Of a DNA stretch of 8,309 bases, positions 1-6,913 are shown piece after piece. The DNA lies in contig JAHDGN010000125.1 of NCBI GenBank assembly GCA_020627645.1, positions 1 through 8,309 of the forward strand, read 5' to 3'. Numbering within the stretch: the first letter of the stretch is position 1; the number at the start of each line of letters is the position of its first letter. The translations under genes and the position numbers were made by a program. Below the pieces are notes generated by a model, which saw nothing but the letters and a program-made list of their open reading frames with translations, did no database searches and was not told where the DNA came from. This DNA is from Akkermansiaceae bacterium (GTDB taxonomy: Bacteria > Verrucomicrobiota > Verrucomicrobiia > Verrucomicrobiales > Akkermansiaceae).

Positions 1-1474
1 AAACGGAATAAGGTCTCCATTCGGGACCGGTGCCGGGGGCATTTTGAGCATTTGAATTATGTGCGGAATTGGAGATATATGTGATCCCATTTTGTTTCAC
101 CTGACAGCCTGATGGATAGTCTAAACCGGGGGCCCAGTTGCTAGGACCCATATCATTTTCGGCTAGGAAGAAGTCGTCATATTGTTTTCCTGCGTACCAA
201 ACGAAGGGTGAGGGGCTTCCCCCGGTGGGCCATCGGTCGGGTGACTGTCCATATCCAGCATAAGTATTTCCGTTGAAATCGAATGAGGAAGTCCCCGGAG
301 GAAGGCAATCCCAACTAAGGCTACGGTTTCCTTGCGATGATTTTAGGATGAGCACTGGTTCGTCGTGGTGGTATCCCATCACGTATCCAAATCCAATTTC
401 GGGGCCGAATCTAGAACCTGCGACGTTGGGGGAGAGCTGACCTTTACCAATATCTGTAATGACTCCTCGATATTGGACATCATTTCTGCGAGTCCAATTG
501 CCATTTGAGTCGATCATGTTTGGAAACTTGTTTTCCTGTTGAGTCATCGTCTCGAGAGTTCCGAGGCTCTCTCCGGTGAGACGTCCAAATCCAACCATGT
601 TTGATTGACCGGAGAGGATGTAAACCCTGACAGGTTTGTCGGTTGAGCCTGGAGAAGAGTCGGGATCAGGAAGGGGGTAGGGAATGTTGGGTTTTTCCTC
701 CGCACTTCTGGGGTTGGTGAAGGAGGCTCGGGCTTCATACCAGTCACCCACTCCGTCACCGTCTGTGTCAGGGTTGTTGGGGTTTGTTCCTAGTTGGGCT
801 TCTTCTTCATTTGTGAGACCGTCTTGGTCAGAGTCTCCTCCGGCTCCCTCTTGATCTAGATCTAGGTGGAAGACTAAGTCATTCGAAAAGAGTTGCATCG
901 TACGATTTCCGATTCCTCTTCCACTCGTTCCTGAGAGGTAGTGGGCTCCTCCTGGGTAACGATTTCCGGTTGAATTTAGATAAGGAATTCCTGTTGTCCA
1001 GTTGGTGGTGCTATTGGTCATTCCAATATCTATTCCATATTCTTGGTTAGGGTTTAGTAAGACCGGTGTGTCCAAGGTCCAGGTCATATACTCATTTGAA
1101 TTCCAGGTGAAATTTTGGGTGGCATTTTCGGTGTGTATGGTTGTGAAAACTCCATCTGAAACGGTTCCGATACGAATGACATAATTTTTGGTGGGCGTTG
1201 CTTGGTGCGAAGCGCCGACTTGATAGGTGATCGACTTAAGTTGCATTCCCGATTGGTCGGTTCGAAAGGTTTGCCCTTTTGGGCGACCCGAGACTGCGGC
1301 ATCATTCCACCATTTGATGAGTCCTGTTGGTGGGTTTAGATTGGCAATATCGCCTTCTGAGAATCTTGGGGCGCTTGAGCTTGCCGACATTGTGGCTGCG
1401 GACGCCGTCATTCGAACCATTAATAGCCCGTAGATGACGCCGTTTGTTATTGTGTGTGTGCATTTCCTTTTCAT
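1..1474 (-). CDS. Secreted SASA/CE6-like carbohydrate esterase with TSP3-like repeats (C-terminus beyond the window)
   Basis: The frame is open from ATG 1474-1472 to the left edge: 491 residues, with the C-terminus missing. Residues 1-27 look like a signal peptide (KRK, hydrophobic stretch, TASA-A). Residues ~75-205 form an unrecognised beta-rich domain. Residues 214-248 carry DSDQDG and DTDGDG calcium-binding repeats of the TSP3/dockerin type. The catalytic domain starts at ~282 with VYILSGQSNMVGFG, which holds the nucleophile Ser291. GPEIGFG (357-363) and LILKSSQGNRSL (375-386) follow; these blocks are typical of sialate-O-acetylesterase-like (DUF303) and CE6 acetylxylan esterases. Residues ~448-489 (nGitYis...P...peWrpY) resemble a small CBM5/12-type chitin-binding module inside the catalytic region. 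The expected Asp/His of the catalytic set lie beyond the edge. The protein probably removes acetyl groups from extracellular glycans; the exact substrate cannot be read. No Shine-Dalgarno is visible at this start. Confidence 0.9.
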   Translation of the reverse strand, partial: MKRKCTHTITNGVIYGLLMVRMTASAATMSASSSAPRFSEGDIANLNPPTGLIKWWNDAAVSGRPKGQTFRTDQSGMQLKSITYQVGASHQATPTKNYVIRIGTVSDGVFTTIHTENATQNFTWNSNEYMTWTLDTPVLLNPNQEYGIDIGMTNSTTNWTTGIPYLNSTGNRYPGGAHYLSGTSGRGIGNRTMQLFSNDLVFHLDLDQEGAGGDSDQDGLTNEEEAQLGTNPNNPDTDGDGVGDWYEARASFTNPRSAEEKPNIPYPLPDPDSSPGSTDKPVRVYILSGQSNMVGFGRLTGESLGTLETMTQQENKFPNMIDSNGNWTRRNDVQYRGVITDIGKGQLSPNVAGSRFGPEIGFGYVMGYHHDEPVLILKSSQGNRSLSWDCLPPGTSSFDFNGNTYAGYGQSPDRWPTGGSPSPFVWYAGKQYDDFFLAENDMGPSNWAPGLDYPSGCQVKQNGITYISNSAHNSNAQNAPGTGPEWRPYSV

Positions 1475-1883
1475 AACAGAGATTATGGAAGGGGGATTGT
1501 GGAGATGTCATTTGTAATAGTTGCGTTCAAATTAAAAGTGTTGATTGGGTTGTTGTTTGGTTGTGTTTTATCAATCTGTTAAAAGTTTAATTTGGTTGAT
1601 GAGTGAGGTGGATTTAGGAAAAAGAATGGTTTTCATTTTTAGGAGTATAAAAGGCTGAGGGGTAAGGTGTTAAAGTTATTTTGAAATATTGGGGGTGCTG
1701 AATTTTGATGATTTCTTAGCGAAAATATTCATTTTTTGGGGTCGAAAAAATTAATAATAAAAAGTTATTATTTATGGTTTTCATCTTGGTTTGTTTTGTG
1801 GGGTTGGTTTTCTTGTCTTTTTTTTGGGGAATAAAGTAGGGTTCGAGGGGTGAAAATTTGGCCAATACTGCTAGTTTTTCTCT
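1475..1883. other. AT-rich divergent intergenic region
   Basis: These 409 bases separate the divergent esterase and M23 genes, so they should hold promoters for both. No convincing ORF or RNA gene is seen. The sequence is rich in T/G runs on the plus strand. One possible plus-strand promoter is TTGAAA at 1681-1686, a 17-base spacer, and TTTGAT at 1704-1709, but the -10 match is poor. An AT-only hairpin is listed separately. Confidence 0.55.
1753..1772. repeat. AT-only perfect inverted repeat
   Basis: AATAATAA (1753-1760) and TTATTATT (1765-1772) form a perfect 8-bp palindrome around the 4-base loop AAAG. It lies about 110 bases upstream of the M23 gene. It could be a regulator site or a DNA-unwinding sequence, but in AT-rich DNA it could also be chance. 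It has no GC in the stem, so it is not a convincing terminator. Confidence 0.35.
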
Positions 1884-3506
1884 GTGAAACTGTTTTTTGT
1901 TTTTTGCTTTTTGGTCATTTTGAATCCAGTCGCTGGAAAATTTTTAGAGATTGATTCTGACGATGTGGTGCAGGAGTTAAAAAAACAAAAGGGGGGGTAT
2001 TTGGTGAGGAATGCTGGTGGGGAGGAGATTTTTATTGCGGCGAATCGAGTGACAGGGCGCTTGAGTGTGAAAAAGGCCAAGATGATTTCAGACCGATTCA
2101 TCTCTCAAGTAGGGAATCCCGAGCGTCACGAGGCTGTCATGAGAGGGGTGAGGAAAATGGGGATGGCTGCAGTTCCTAGGTTGATTCAGGTGGCAGGGGA
2201 TCCGAAGAAGAAGAAGAAGCATGAACGGATTGGTGCACTGTCATTGTTACAGTTTGTGTGGTCGTTCGAGGGCGAAGAGGCTCTCTTTCGTTTATTGGAA
2301 GATCGGGATGTGGACGTTCAGGAGTGGGCCTGGAGAATCGCTAAAAAGAGATTGAGTGAGGATGGTTTGCGTCGATTGTTGAAGCGGCTGTCAAAATCTG
2401 AACGTTTAGATGTGGCGATGGAAGCCAAGACAAGGTTGTTGTTGCATCGTCCTAATTTGACGCAGTTGAAGGAATCTCTTAAAGATGAGAGATGGTGGGA
2501 TTTGGTTAGTCAATTTTCGCCTCGTTATTATGACGGCCAGGTGGGAATGGAGCTTTTGAAGATCTTAGATAAGGGCAGTGAACAGGCTAGAAGGAATGCT
2601 TTGATTGCTCTGATTTATCAATTTGATCAAGTGGAGAAGGGTAGGCGTGTTGCACTAAGATGTTTGAAGGAAAGGTCGGCAGAATTGAGAGGGGTAGCTG
2701 GCGAGTATTTGAGATGGCATGGGACGTTTTCTGAATTGGAGCCATTGAAAGAAAGACTGAGAGTGGAGAAGGATGTTTATGTACGGGCTGTTGTTCTTGA
2801 AGCGGTAAGGGCGATTAAGAGGAGAGGGGAAAAATGGGAAGGGAAGTTGGAGGTTCCCTTGCCGACCTATGAGCCTTTTTTCCGATACGGATTTAGGGAG
2901 GAAACAGATTCTGATCTGATGGGAGTGAGAAAGCGTTTGAATGGATTCAGGTCTTATTCAGGCTATAATGGAGCTAGGATGGGCGGGGTGAAGAAGACTG
3001 GGAAATGGGTGGCTCCTGTTAGGGGGTATTTTGAGGTGAAGCGGAAAAGTTATGGTTTGTATATTGAGAAGGGTGGAGGGCCGTTTTCAGGTTCGGTTCA
3101 TGTGGGAGATGATGCAGCCTGGGGAAAGCAACATGGAGCGGTCGTGGCGATTGGGGATGGGGTGGTAAGGTATGTCCAGGTTGCTGCGGTTTCTTGGGGG
3201 GGATTGGTGGTGGTAGAGCATGACAACGGTCAGGAGAAGTTCTGTTCTTTATATGCTCACTTAGGACCGTTGGTCACTGTTCAAGAGGGAGATCGAGTTC
3301 GTGCGGGAATGATGTTAGGTTCGTTGGGGAGAGATTTTGTTTTCTCGAGTGGGGGGTATTATACCCATATTCATTTCGGAATTCACAAAGGAGCCTACGG
3401 GCATGGGAGGTGGTCGACTGGTTATCTATCAAAACATCGTTTTGATGGGGGTGCACACGGGTGGGTGGATCCTATCGAATTTTTAAGGAAGAGAATAGCT
3501 CAGTGA
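1884..3506 (+). CDS. Exported HEAT-repeat protein with C-terminal M23 (LytM-type) metallopeptidase domain
   Basis: This 540-residue protein starts at GTG 1884. That start is favoured because a signal peptide follows directly (MKLFFVFCFLVILNPVAG). Residues ~65-315 are paired amphipathic helices of HEAT-repeat type, for example around VRGVAGEYLRW and VRAVVLEAVRAI, which suggests a protein-binding scaffold. Residues ~375-535 are a complete M23 domain: HVGDD (His406, Asp410), VVAIGDGVV (420-427), LVVVEHDNG (441-449), YAHL (His459) and HIHFGI (His495, His497). By analogy with LytM, His406, Asp410 and His497 bind zinc, while His459 and His495 are catalytic. An active peptidoglycan endopeptidase in the periplasm or at the surface is likely; the cleaved bond is unknown. 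There is no clear Shine-Dalgarno near the GTG. The gene converges on the sulfatase remnant with only 15 bases between the stops. Confidence 0.92.
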   Translation: MKLFFVFCFLVILNPVAGKFLEIDSDDVVQELKKQKGGYLVRNAGGEEIFIAANRVTGRLSVKKAKMISDRFISQVGNPERHEAVMRGVRKMGMAAVPRLIQVAGDPKKKKKHERIGALSLLQFVWSFEGEEALFRLLEDRDVDVQEWAWRIAKKRLSEDGLRRLLKRLSKSERLDVAMEAKTRLLLHRPNLTQLKESLKDERWWDLVSQFSPRYYDGQVGMELLKILDKGSEQARRNALIALIYQFDQVEKGRRVALRCLKERSAELRGVAGEYLRWHGTFSELEPLKERLRVEKDVYVRAVVLEAVRAIKRRGEKWEGKLEVPLPTYEPFFRYGFREETDSDLMGVRKRLNGFRSYSGYNGARMGGVKKTGKWVAPVRGYFEVKRKSYGLYIEKGGGPFSGSVHVGDDAAWGKQHGAVVAIGDGVVRYVQVAAVSWGGLVVVEHDNGQEKFCSLYAHLGPLVTVQEGDRVRAGMMLGSLGRDFVFSSGGYYTHIHFGIHKGAYGHGRWSTGYLSKHRFDGGAHGWVDPIEFLRKRIAQ

Positions 3507-3521
3507 TTTGGGTAAGTGGTA

Positions 3522-4988
3522 TTAGTGGAGAGTCTGTTTGTATGTTTCGAGTTGGTTTCTTAGGGATTCGAGGATGGCTTGGTGTTCTGCTTGGTCAGCG
3601 AGATTAGTTGTTTCTTGGGGGTCGTTTGTAAGGTCAAAAAGTTGTTCGAAACCGGGGGACATTGAGGTGTAGCGGATGTATTTCCATTCATTGGTCCGGA
3701 CGGATTCACTGGCGGCTATTCTCCCTCCGTGGTTGTAGGAGTGTTCGTAAAACCATGAATCTCTGGTTGTGGCATTCGGGTCGTTGAGAACTGGGACTAG
3801 GCTTTGGCCTTGCATGGATTCTGGGATGGAGACGCCAGCGAGGTCTAGGATCGTGGGAGCAAAATCGATACTGAGAGCGGTTTGGTTTCGACTTCCTCTT
3901 TGTTGGTTGGATCGGGGGTCCCAGACGAAGAGTGGGATGCGGATTGATGATTCGTAGGCTAACCATTTACCAGATAGGCCGTGTTCACCGATGATTTGTC
4001 CATTGTCTGAAGTGAAAATGATGATCGTATTATTTGCGAGTCCGCGTTGTTCGAGAGCATTTCGCAAATGTGCTACTGATTGGTCCATTCCGGTGATGGT
4101 TCGGCAATAGAGGCGAATCATGTTTCGAAGGGCTGTCGGATTTGAAACCCATCGGTGTCCTTGTCCGATGTCGTTTGGGTCGTTGGCCTGTTTGCTGTTG
4201 TTGAGGGAATTTTGAATGAAGTCGGGCTGCAGAAATGCGGTTAGAAGATTGGCTGTTGAGGACAAGGGGAACTCGATTCCTCTGTAGAGTGAATCGAAGA
4301 TGGGGTCGTAGTCTTGCCAGGGGCCGTGGGGTGTTTTGAAGCTGATTGAGAGGCAGAATGGTTTGGTGGGGTCTCGGCCATCTAGGAATTTGTCGATATG
4401 ATTTGGAAAAATTTGAGTGCTGAGATGAAGTGGGTCGACGAGGTTTTCTTTACCAATTCTTACCCTTGGCCCTTCTACGCCTCGGCTATCAGCGGGACAG
4501 TCACAGGTGTTGTTTCCTTTGTCAAAGAGTCCATCGTTGAGGTAGTAAACGCAGTCGCTTTCGTGCCAAAAATTGCTTTGATAGCTAACTCCGCCCCAGT
4601 AGTCGAAGAGGTTGGCAGCGCGGTCAATATTTGGTTGGTGGTCGGCGCCGATTCCCCATTTGCCCATGAAGCCGACCCAGTATCCGGCCTTTCGGAGGAG
4701 GGATGGGTATAGGTTTTGTTCCTGAGTGGGGGTGAAATACTTGGCGAAATCGTCGATGCCGTGACGGCGGGTGTGCTGTCCGGTAAGAATATTTGCTCGG
4801 CTAACTGCGCAGATCGAGGTTGTTACAAATGCGTTGTTGAATACGATTCCCTCGCTAGCAAGGCGGTCTAGAGCTGGAGTTTCGATCTCAGGGAAATGAG
4901 AAGTTGGATTGGCGTAACCAACGGCGTCTGATCTTTGATCATCGGTGAGAAGGAAGATAATGTTGGGTCGTGAAGGATCAGGGCAAAC
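3522..4988 (-). pseudogene. Sulfatase catalytic domain, severed from its 5' part by a mobile element
   Basis: The open frame runs from just after a TGA at 4991-4989 to the TAA at 3524-3522 and encodes a near-complete type I sulfatase domain. Positions refer to the restored 809-residue protein. The opening RPNIIFLLTDD holds metal ligands Asp337 and Asp338. SICAVSRANILTG holds Cys381, the candidate formylglycine residue. GKWGIG follows at 430-435, then TPHGPW (His542) and TSDNGQ (Asp649, Asn650) with Lys662. The enzyme would hydrolyse sulfate esters, probably of algal or animal polysaccharides. No in-frame ATG, GTG or TTG precedes the active-site cysteine. The first ATG is Met429 (position 4667), which lies after it. 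A protein started there would lack Cys381 and two metal ligands. A conventional gene call of 3522-4667 would therefore be misleading. The broken junction at 4978/4979 is explained by the inserted element. Confidence 0.88.
4969..4978. repeat. Target-site duplication, left copy
   Basis: CGTGAAGGAT directly abuts the left terminal inverted repeat and is repeated exactly at 5164-5173. On the coding (minus) strand it reads ATCCTTCACG and lies within the codons for N/D-P-S-R. A 10-bp perfect direct repeat at both ends of an inverted-repeat element is the footprint of transposition. Confidence 0.92.
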
Positions 4989-5163
4989 TCACTTTAGGTT
5001 GTGGTGGAAAGAAATAGACCACAACATCTTGTGTTGTTCCGTTGTGCGAAGCGATTTGGGCAATCAAAAAATTGGGCTCTAGCGGCCAGTCAATCTTTGA
5101 AAGTGAAATTTGTAGTTTGCGAAAACCCTCTAAATATAGGACTTCCAAAGTGAGTTAGCCCTG
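4979..5163. mobile_element. 185-bp MITE-like element with 17-bp terminal inverted repeats
   Basis: The left end is CAGGGCAAACTCACTTT (4979-4995). The right end, read inward on the minus strand from 5163, is CAGGGCTAACTCACTTT. The two match at 16 of 17 positions, and a perfect 10-bp direct repeat flanks them. The element is far too short to encode a transposase, so it must have been moved by one supplied in trans. Inside are an 8-bp hairpin (4998-5025) and, on the minus strand, a frame open across almost the whole element. In the host gene's frame it brings four stops (TAG, TAG, TGA, TGA). The CAGGG ends and 10-bp duplication would fit an ISAs1-family source, but that family assignment is a guess from general knowledge of such elements. 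Confidence 0.92.
4998..5025. repeat. Internal hairpin of the mobile element
   Basis: GTTGTGGT (4998-5005) and ACCACAAC (5018-5025) form a perfect 8-bp stem around a 12-base loop, starting 2 bases inside the left terminal repeat. Its role is unknown. It may be a subterminal transposase site, an RNA structure, or a remnant of the parent element. Confidence 0.55.
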
Positions 5164-6146
5164 CGTGAAGGATTAGAGGGAAGAAGGTTTTTGGTGTATC
5201 CGGCCCGGACTTCGGCAAGTTGGAAGAAGTGATTTCCCTGGAGGTCAGTGCCTAGTTTTCTGGCGGAGAATCGGACATATCGGGCTGTGACTGTTCTGGT
5301 TAAAGGAATATTAACCCATTGAGCCTGGGTGGGTGGGGAGAAATTTTTGTAGCCAGCTACCATAAACCAATGGATGCCGTCAGAGGAGGTTTCAACTTCG
5401 AAGTCTGACGGAAAACCTAGGGCAACTCCGGCGCTGGAAGTCCTTGGGTAAAGTTCCAAATAGTTGATGTTTTTATTTTCACAAAAGTCGAGAGTGAGCC
5501 ATTCGGTAGCGTTTTCATTCGTTTCGTGATTGATGCTGCTCCAGTTGGTTGAAAGGGATTGGTCGATTAGGTTGGTGGGAGCCCAATTTGAGGAGTTGAA
5601 TTGGGAGGAGGAAGTTATCGTACATCCGAGGTGAATTTCTTGTTCTTCATTCTCTGGTGTCCCGAGAAGCCATTCTTCGTAGGGGGAAAAACCGTCCCCG
5701 TCTAGATCAGGTTGTTCCATGATTTTAAGCGTGAAAAATTGCTTGGTATGGTCGGTGGAGAGTTGGGTTGAAATTTGGGCTCCGGTGCCTGTCTTTTGTG
5801 AATAGGGCTCCCATTGTTGGAGGTTAGAGGATGAGAGAAGATGATAATTTTTATTTGGATGGCCCCACCAACTGAGTTCCAGGTTGGAGGAGTCGATTTT
5901 GGACAAGGTTAGATGATGGGAGGAGTTGGGGTCATGAGGATCTGTTCCTGCGATAGATTCTTGAATGTTGTCGAGTCCGTCTCCGTCTAGATCGTCGGTT
6001 TGACCGGTGGCGATTCCATAGTGAGCTTGCCAGATATCTGACATGCGGTCTCCGTCGAGATCGATGGCAGGAAGGAAAGAGCAGGGAAGGAAAAAAGCTG
6101 CCAGTGTGGTGACGCTTAGAGAGGGGAAAATAGATAGATGTTTCAT
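5130..6146 (-). CDS. Secreted calcium-binding/discoidin (F5/8 type C) protein, truncated N-terminal part of a discoidin-sulfatase
   Basis: The 338-residue frame starts at ATG 6146 with AGGAA five bases upstream, the clearest ribosome site in the window. Residues 1-27 are a signal peptide (LAAFFLPCSFLPA). DxDxDG calcium-binding motifs of TSP3/dockerin type occur at 29-34 (DLDGDR), 52-57 (DLDGDG) and 147-152 (DLDGDG). Residues ~78-141 form a small beta module of a kind common in verrucomicrobial secreted proteins. Residues ~175-316 match the F5/8 type C (discoidin, CBM32-like) fold: NLIDQSLSTNWSS, WLTLDF, LGFPSDFEVETSSDG, ARYVRFSARK and LAEVRAG. It probably binds glycans. Residues 329-338 (RANSLWKSYI) and the TAG come from the inserted element. 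The protein could still be secreted as a free binding module, but its natural continuation is the sulfatase at 3522-4988. Confidence 0.88.
   Translation of the reverse strand: MKHLSIFPSLSVTTLAAFFLPCSFLPAIDLDGDRMSDIWQAHYGIATGQTDDLDGDGLDNIQESIAGTDPHDPNSSHHLTLSKIDSSNLELSWWGHPNKNYHLLSSSNLQQWEPYSQKTGTGAQISTQLSTDHTKQFFTLKIMEQPDLDGDGFSPYEEWLLGTPENEEQEIHLGCTITSSSQFNSSNWAPTNLIDQSLSTNWSSINHETNENATEWLTLDFCENKNINYLELYPRTSSAGVALGFPSDFEVETSSDGIHWFMVAGYKNFSPPTQAQWVNIPLTRTVTARYVRFSARKLGTDLQGNHFFQLAEVRAGYTKNLLPSNPSRRANSLWKSYI
5164..5173. repeat. Target-site duplication, right copy
   Basis: CGTGAAGGAT abuts the right inverted repeat and is identical to 4969-4978. On the minus strand it encodes the end of NPSR, the last residues of host origin in the truncated discoidin protein. 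Confidence 0.92.
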
Positions 6147-6150
6147 GAGG

Positions 6151-6155
6151 TTCCT
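6151..6155 (-). promoter_or_regulatory. Shine-Dalgarno AGGAA of the discoidin-sulfatase gene
   Basis: On the minus strand AGGAA lies five bases from ATG 6146 and supports that start. It is worth listing because most other genes in the window lack a recognisable site. Confidence 0.6.
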
Positions 6156-6322
6156 ATCGTTTAGTTTCGAATCATCGTGACCCGATTCTTATATCGCCGC
6201 CCTTTAATATTGTTGGATAGATGATGAAAGATATTTTTGTTATTGGTTGCATGAAAAATTTGGCGTTTGGAGCGTATTGACGATCGTTATGAAGAAGCTT
6301 GTTTGGGGTGAGTTGATGGGGC

Positions 6323-6328
6323 AAAAGG
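6323..6328 (+). promoter_or_regulatory. Ribosome binding site AAAAGG deciding the ATG 6335 start
   Basis: AAAAGG lies six bases upstream of ATG 6335. It is directly adjacent to TTG 6329, which is too close for that codon to serve as the start. Confidence 0.45.
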
Positions 6329-6334
6329 TTGAAA

Positions 6335-6913
6335 ATGAATGGCGGAGAAGATTTGAATGACGAAGAGAAGGGAATTGTGGAGGAGTTCTTGGAGGAGTAT
6401 GGAGAAGGTTTTTCGGAAGAAGACGTGAACGAATTTTTTTTGCGGGTTGGTGGTGAAAAAGATGGGATCGAACTATTGGCAAGGTATGCAAGAGGGGTAT
6501 TAGGGGGAGGCGGAAAGGTTGTTCGAGCAAGGAAAAAGAGATTGGTCAGTAGGGGCAGGTTTGTGTTTGTCGTTCGGGATCACCATCGGTGGTGTCGGGT
6601 GAGCCTTCCGGCTGATTGTCGATTTGTTGATTTGAGGGAGTTGATTGAGGAGGCGATGTGTTTGAGTGGCGGTTGGTTTGAGGTCAGGGAGGAGGGGGAA
6701 GTTTTGGAATTTAGCAATCGTGATGAGGCTTATTGTGAGGAGGAAAATGGTATTGCAGCACTTTTTGATGAAGGGGTGAGGGGATTCTATTTTCGGGTTC
6801 AGGGTTCCGAATTTATGGTTCTGATTGAGGCAATCGTGGAGGCGGGAAGAGGAGGCACTTCGGAAGCTCTTTATGGTGTAGTGCACGAAGTTGGAGGGGG
6901 TGATCAAGCTTGA
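6335..6913 (+). CDS. pRiA4b ORF-3-like domain protein (divergent)
   Basis: The encoded protein has 192 residues. ATG 6335 is preferred over the in-frame TTG at 6329 because AAAAGG (6323-6328) sits six bases before it. Residues ~5-60 are acidic and helical. After a basic linker (RARKKR, 64-69), residues ~75-170 resemble the pRiA4b ORF-3-like family (PF07929). RWCRVSLPADCRFVDLRELI (85-104) fits the family's W-R-R-(I/V)-x-V-P-A-D...L..L..x-I block. FSNRDEAY precedes a short spacer, and GFYFRVQGSEFMVLIEAI (150-167) fits the Y-x-Y-D-F-G-D-x-W-x-H block. The family's usual acidic residues and Trp in that last block are largely replaced (RVQGSEF), so this is a divergent member. No signal peptide is seen, so it should be cytoplasmic. 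The molecular function of the family is not established. Its end overlaps the next possible ORF by 14 bases. Confidence 0.6.
   Translation: MNGGEDLNDEEKGIVEEFLEEYGEGFSEEDVNEFFLRVGGEKDGIELLARYARGVLGGGGKVVRARKKRLVSRGRFVFVVRDHHRWCRVSLPADCRFVDLRELIEEAMCLSGGWFEVREEGEVLEFSNRDEAYCEEENGIAALFDEGVRGFYFRVQGSEFMVLIEAIVEAGRGGTSEALYGVVHEVGGGDQA

Larger units (their letters stand above)
3522..6146 (-). pseudogene. Ancestral discoidin-sulfatase fusion gene interrupted by the 185-bp element
   Basis: Removing the element (4979-5163) and one 10-bp duplication takes out 195 bases. It leaves 2430 bases, or 809 codons plus a stop, in one unbroken frame. The junction then reads PSNPSR|PNIIFLLTDD with a normal sulfatase opening. 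The restored order is signal peptide, calcium-binding repeats, beta module, discoidin domain, then sulfatase. A glycan-binding module on the N-terminal side would target the enzyme to a sulfated polysaccharide. Frame continuity across a precise transposition footprint is the main evidence that this was one gene and not two neighbours. The remaining reading frames look intact, which suggests a recent insertion, or a population in which empty sites still exist. Confidence 0.85.

Noticed and set aside
1302..1511. 69-residue minus-strand ORF overlapping the esterase start
   Set aside because: It is a different frame of the esterase's 5' end. The esterase frame has the signal peptide and continues into recognised domains.
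1991..1997. Run of seven G residues near the start of the M23 gene, as a phase-variation switch
   Set aside because: Seven is short for slippage-driven switching and G-rich runs are common on this strand; no supporting evidence.
2205..2219. Five AAG repeats in the M23 gene
   Set aside because: They encode a lysine stretch (Lys108-112) in a charged linker; too short to treat as a meaningful repeat.
3507..3521. Shared terminator between the converging M23 and sulfatase genes
   Set aside because: Only 15 bases lie between the stops and no stem-loop is present.
3522..4667. A free-standing 381-residue sulfatase gene starting at ATG 4667
   Set aside because: The sulfatase homology continues upstream through position 4968, including the active-site cysteine. 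The ATG is an internal methionine of a split gene.
4398..4712. 104-residue plus-strand ORF opposite the sulfatase
   Set aside because: It is antisense to the well-supported sulfatase frame and has no family resemblance.
6500..6907. 135-residue minus-strand ORF
   Set aside because: It is antisense to the pRiA4b ORF-3-like gene, with Ser/Pro/Leu/Thr-rich composition typical of a shadow frame.
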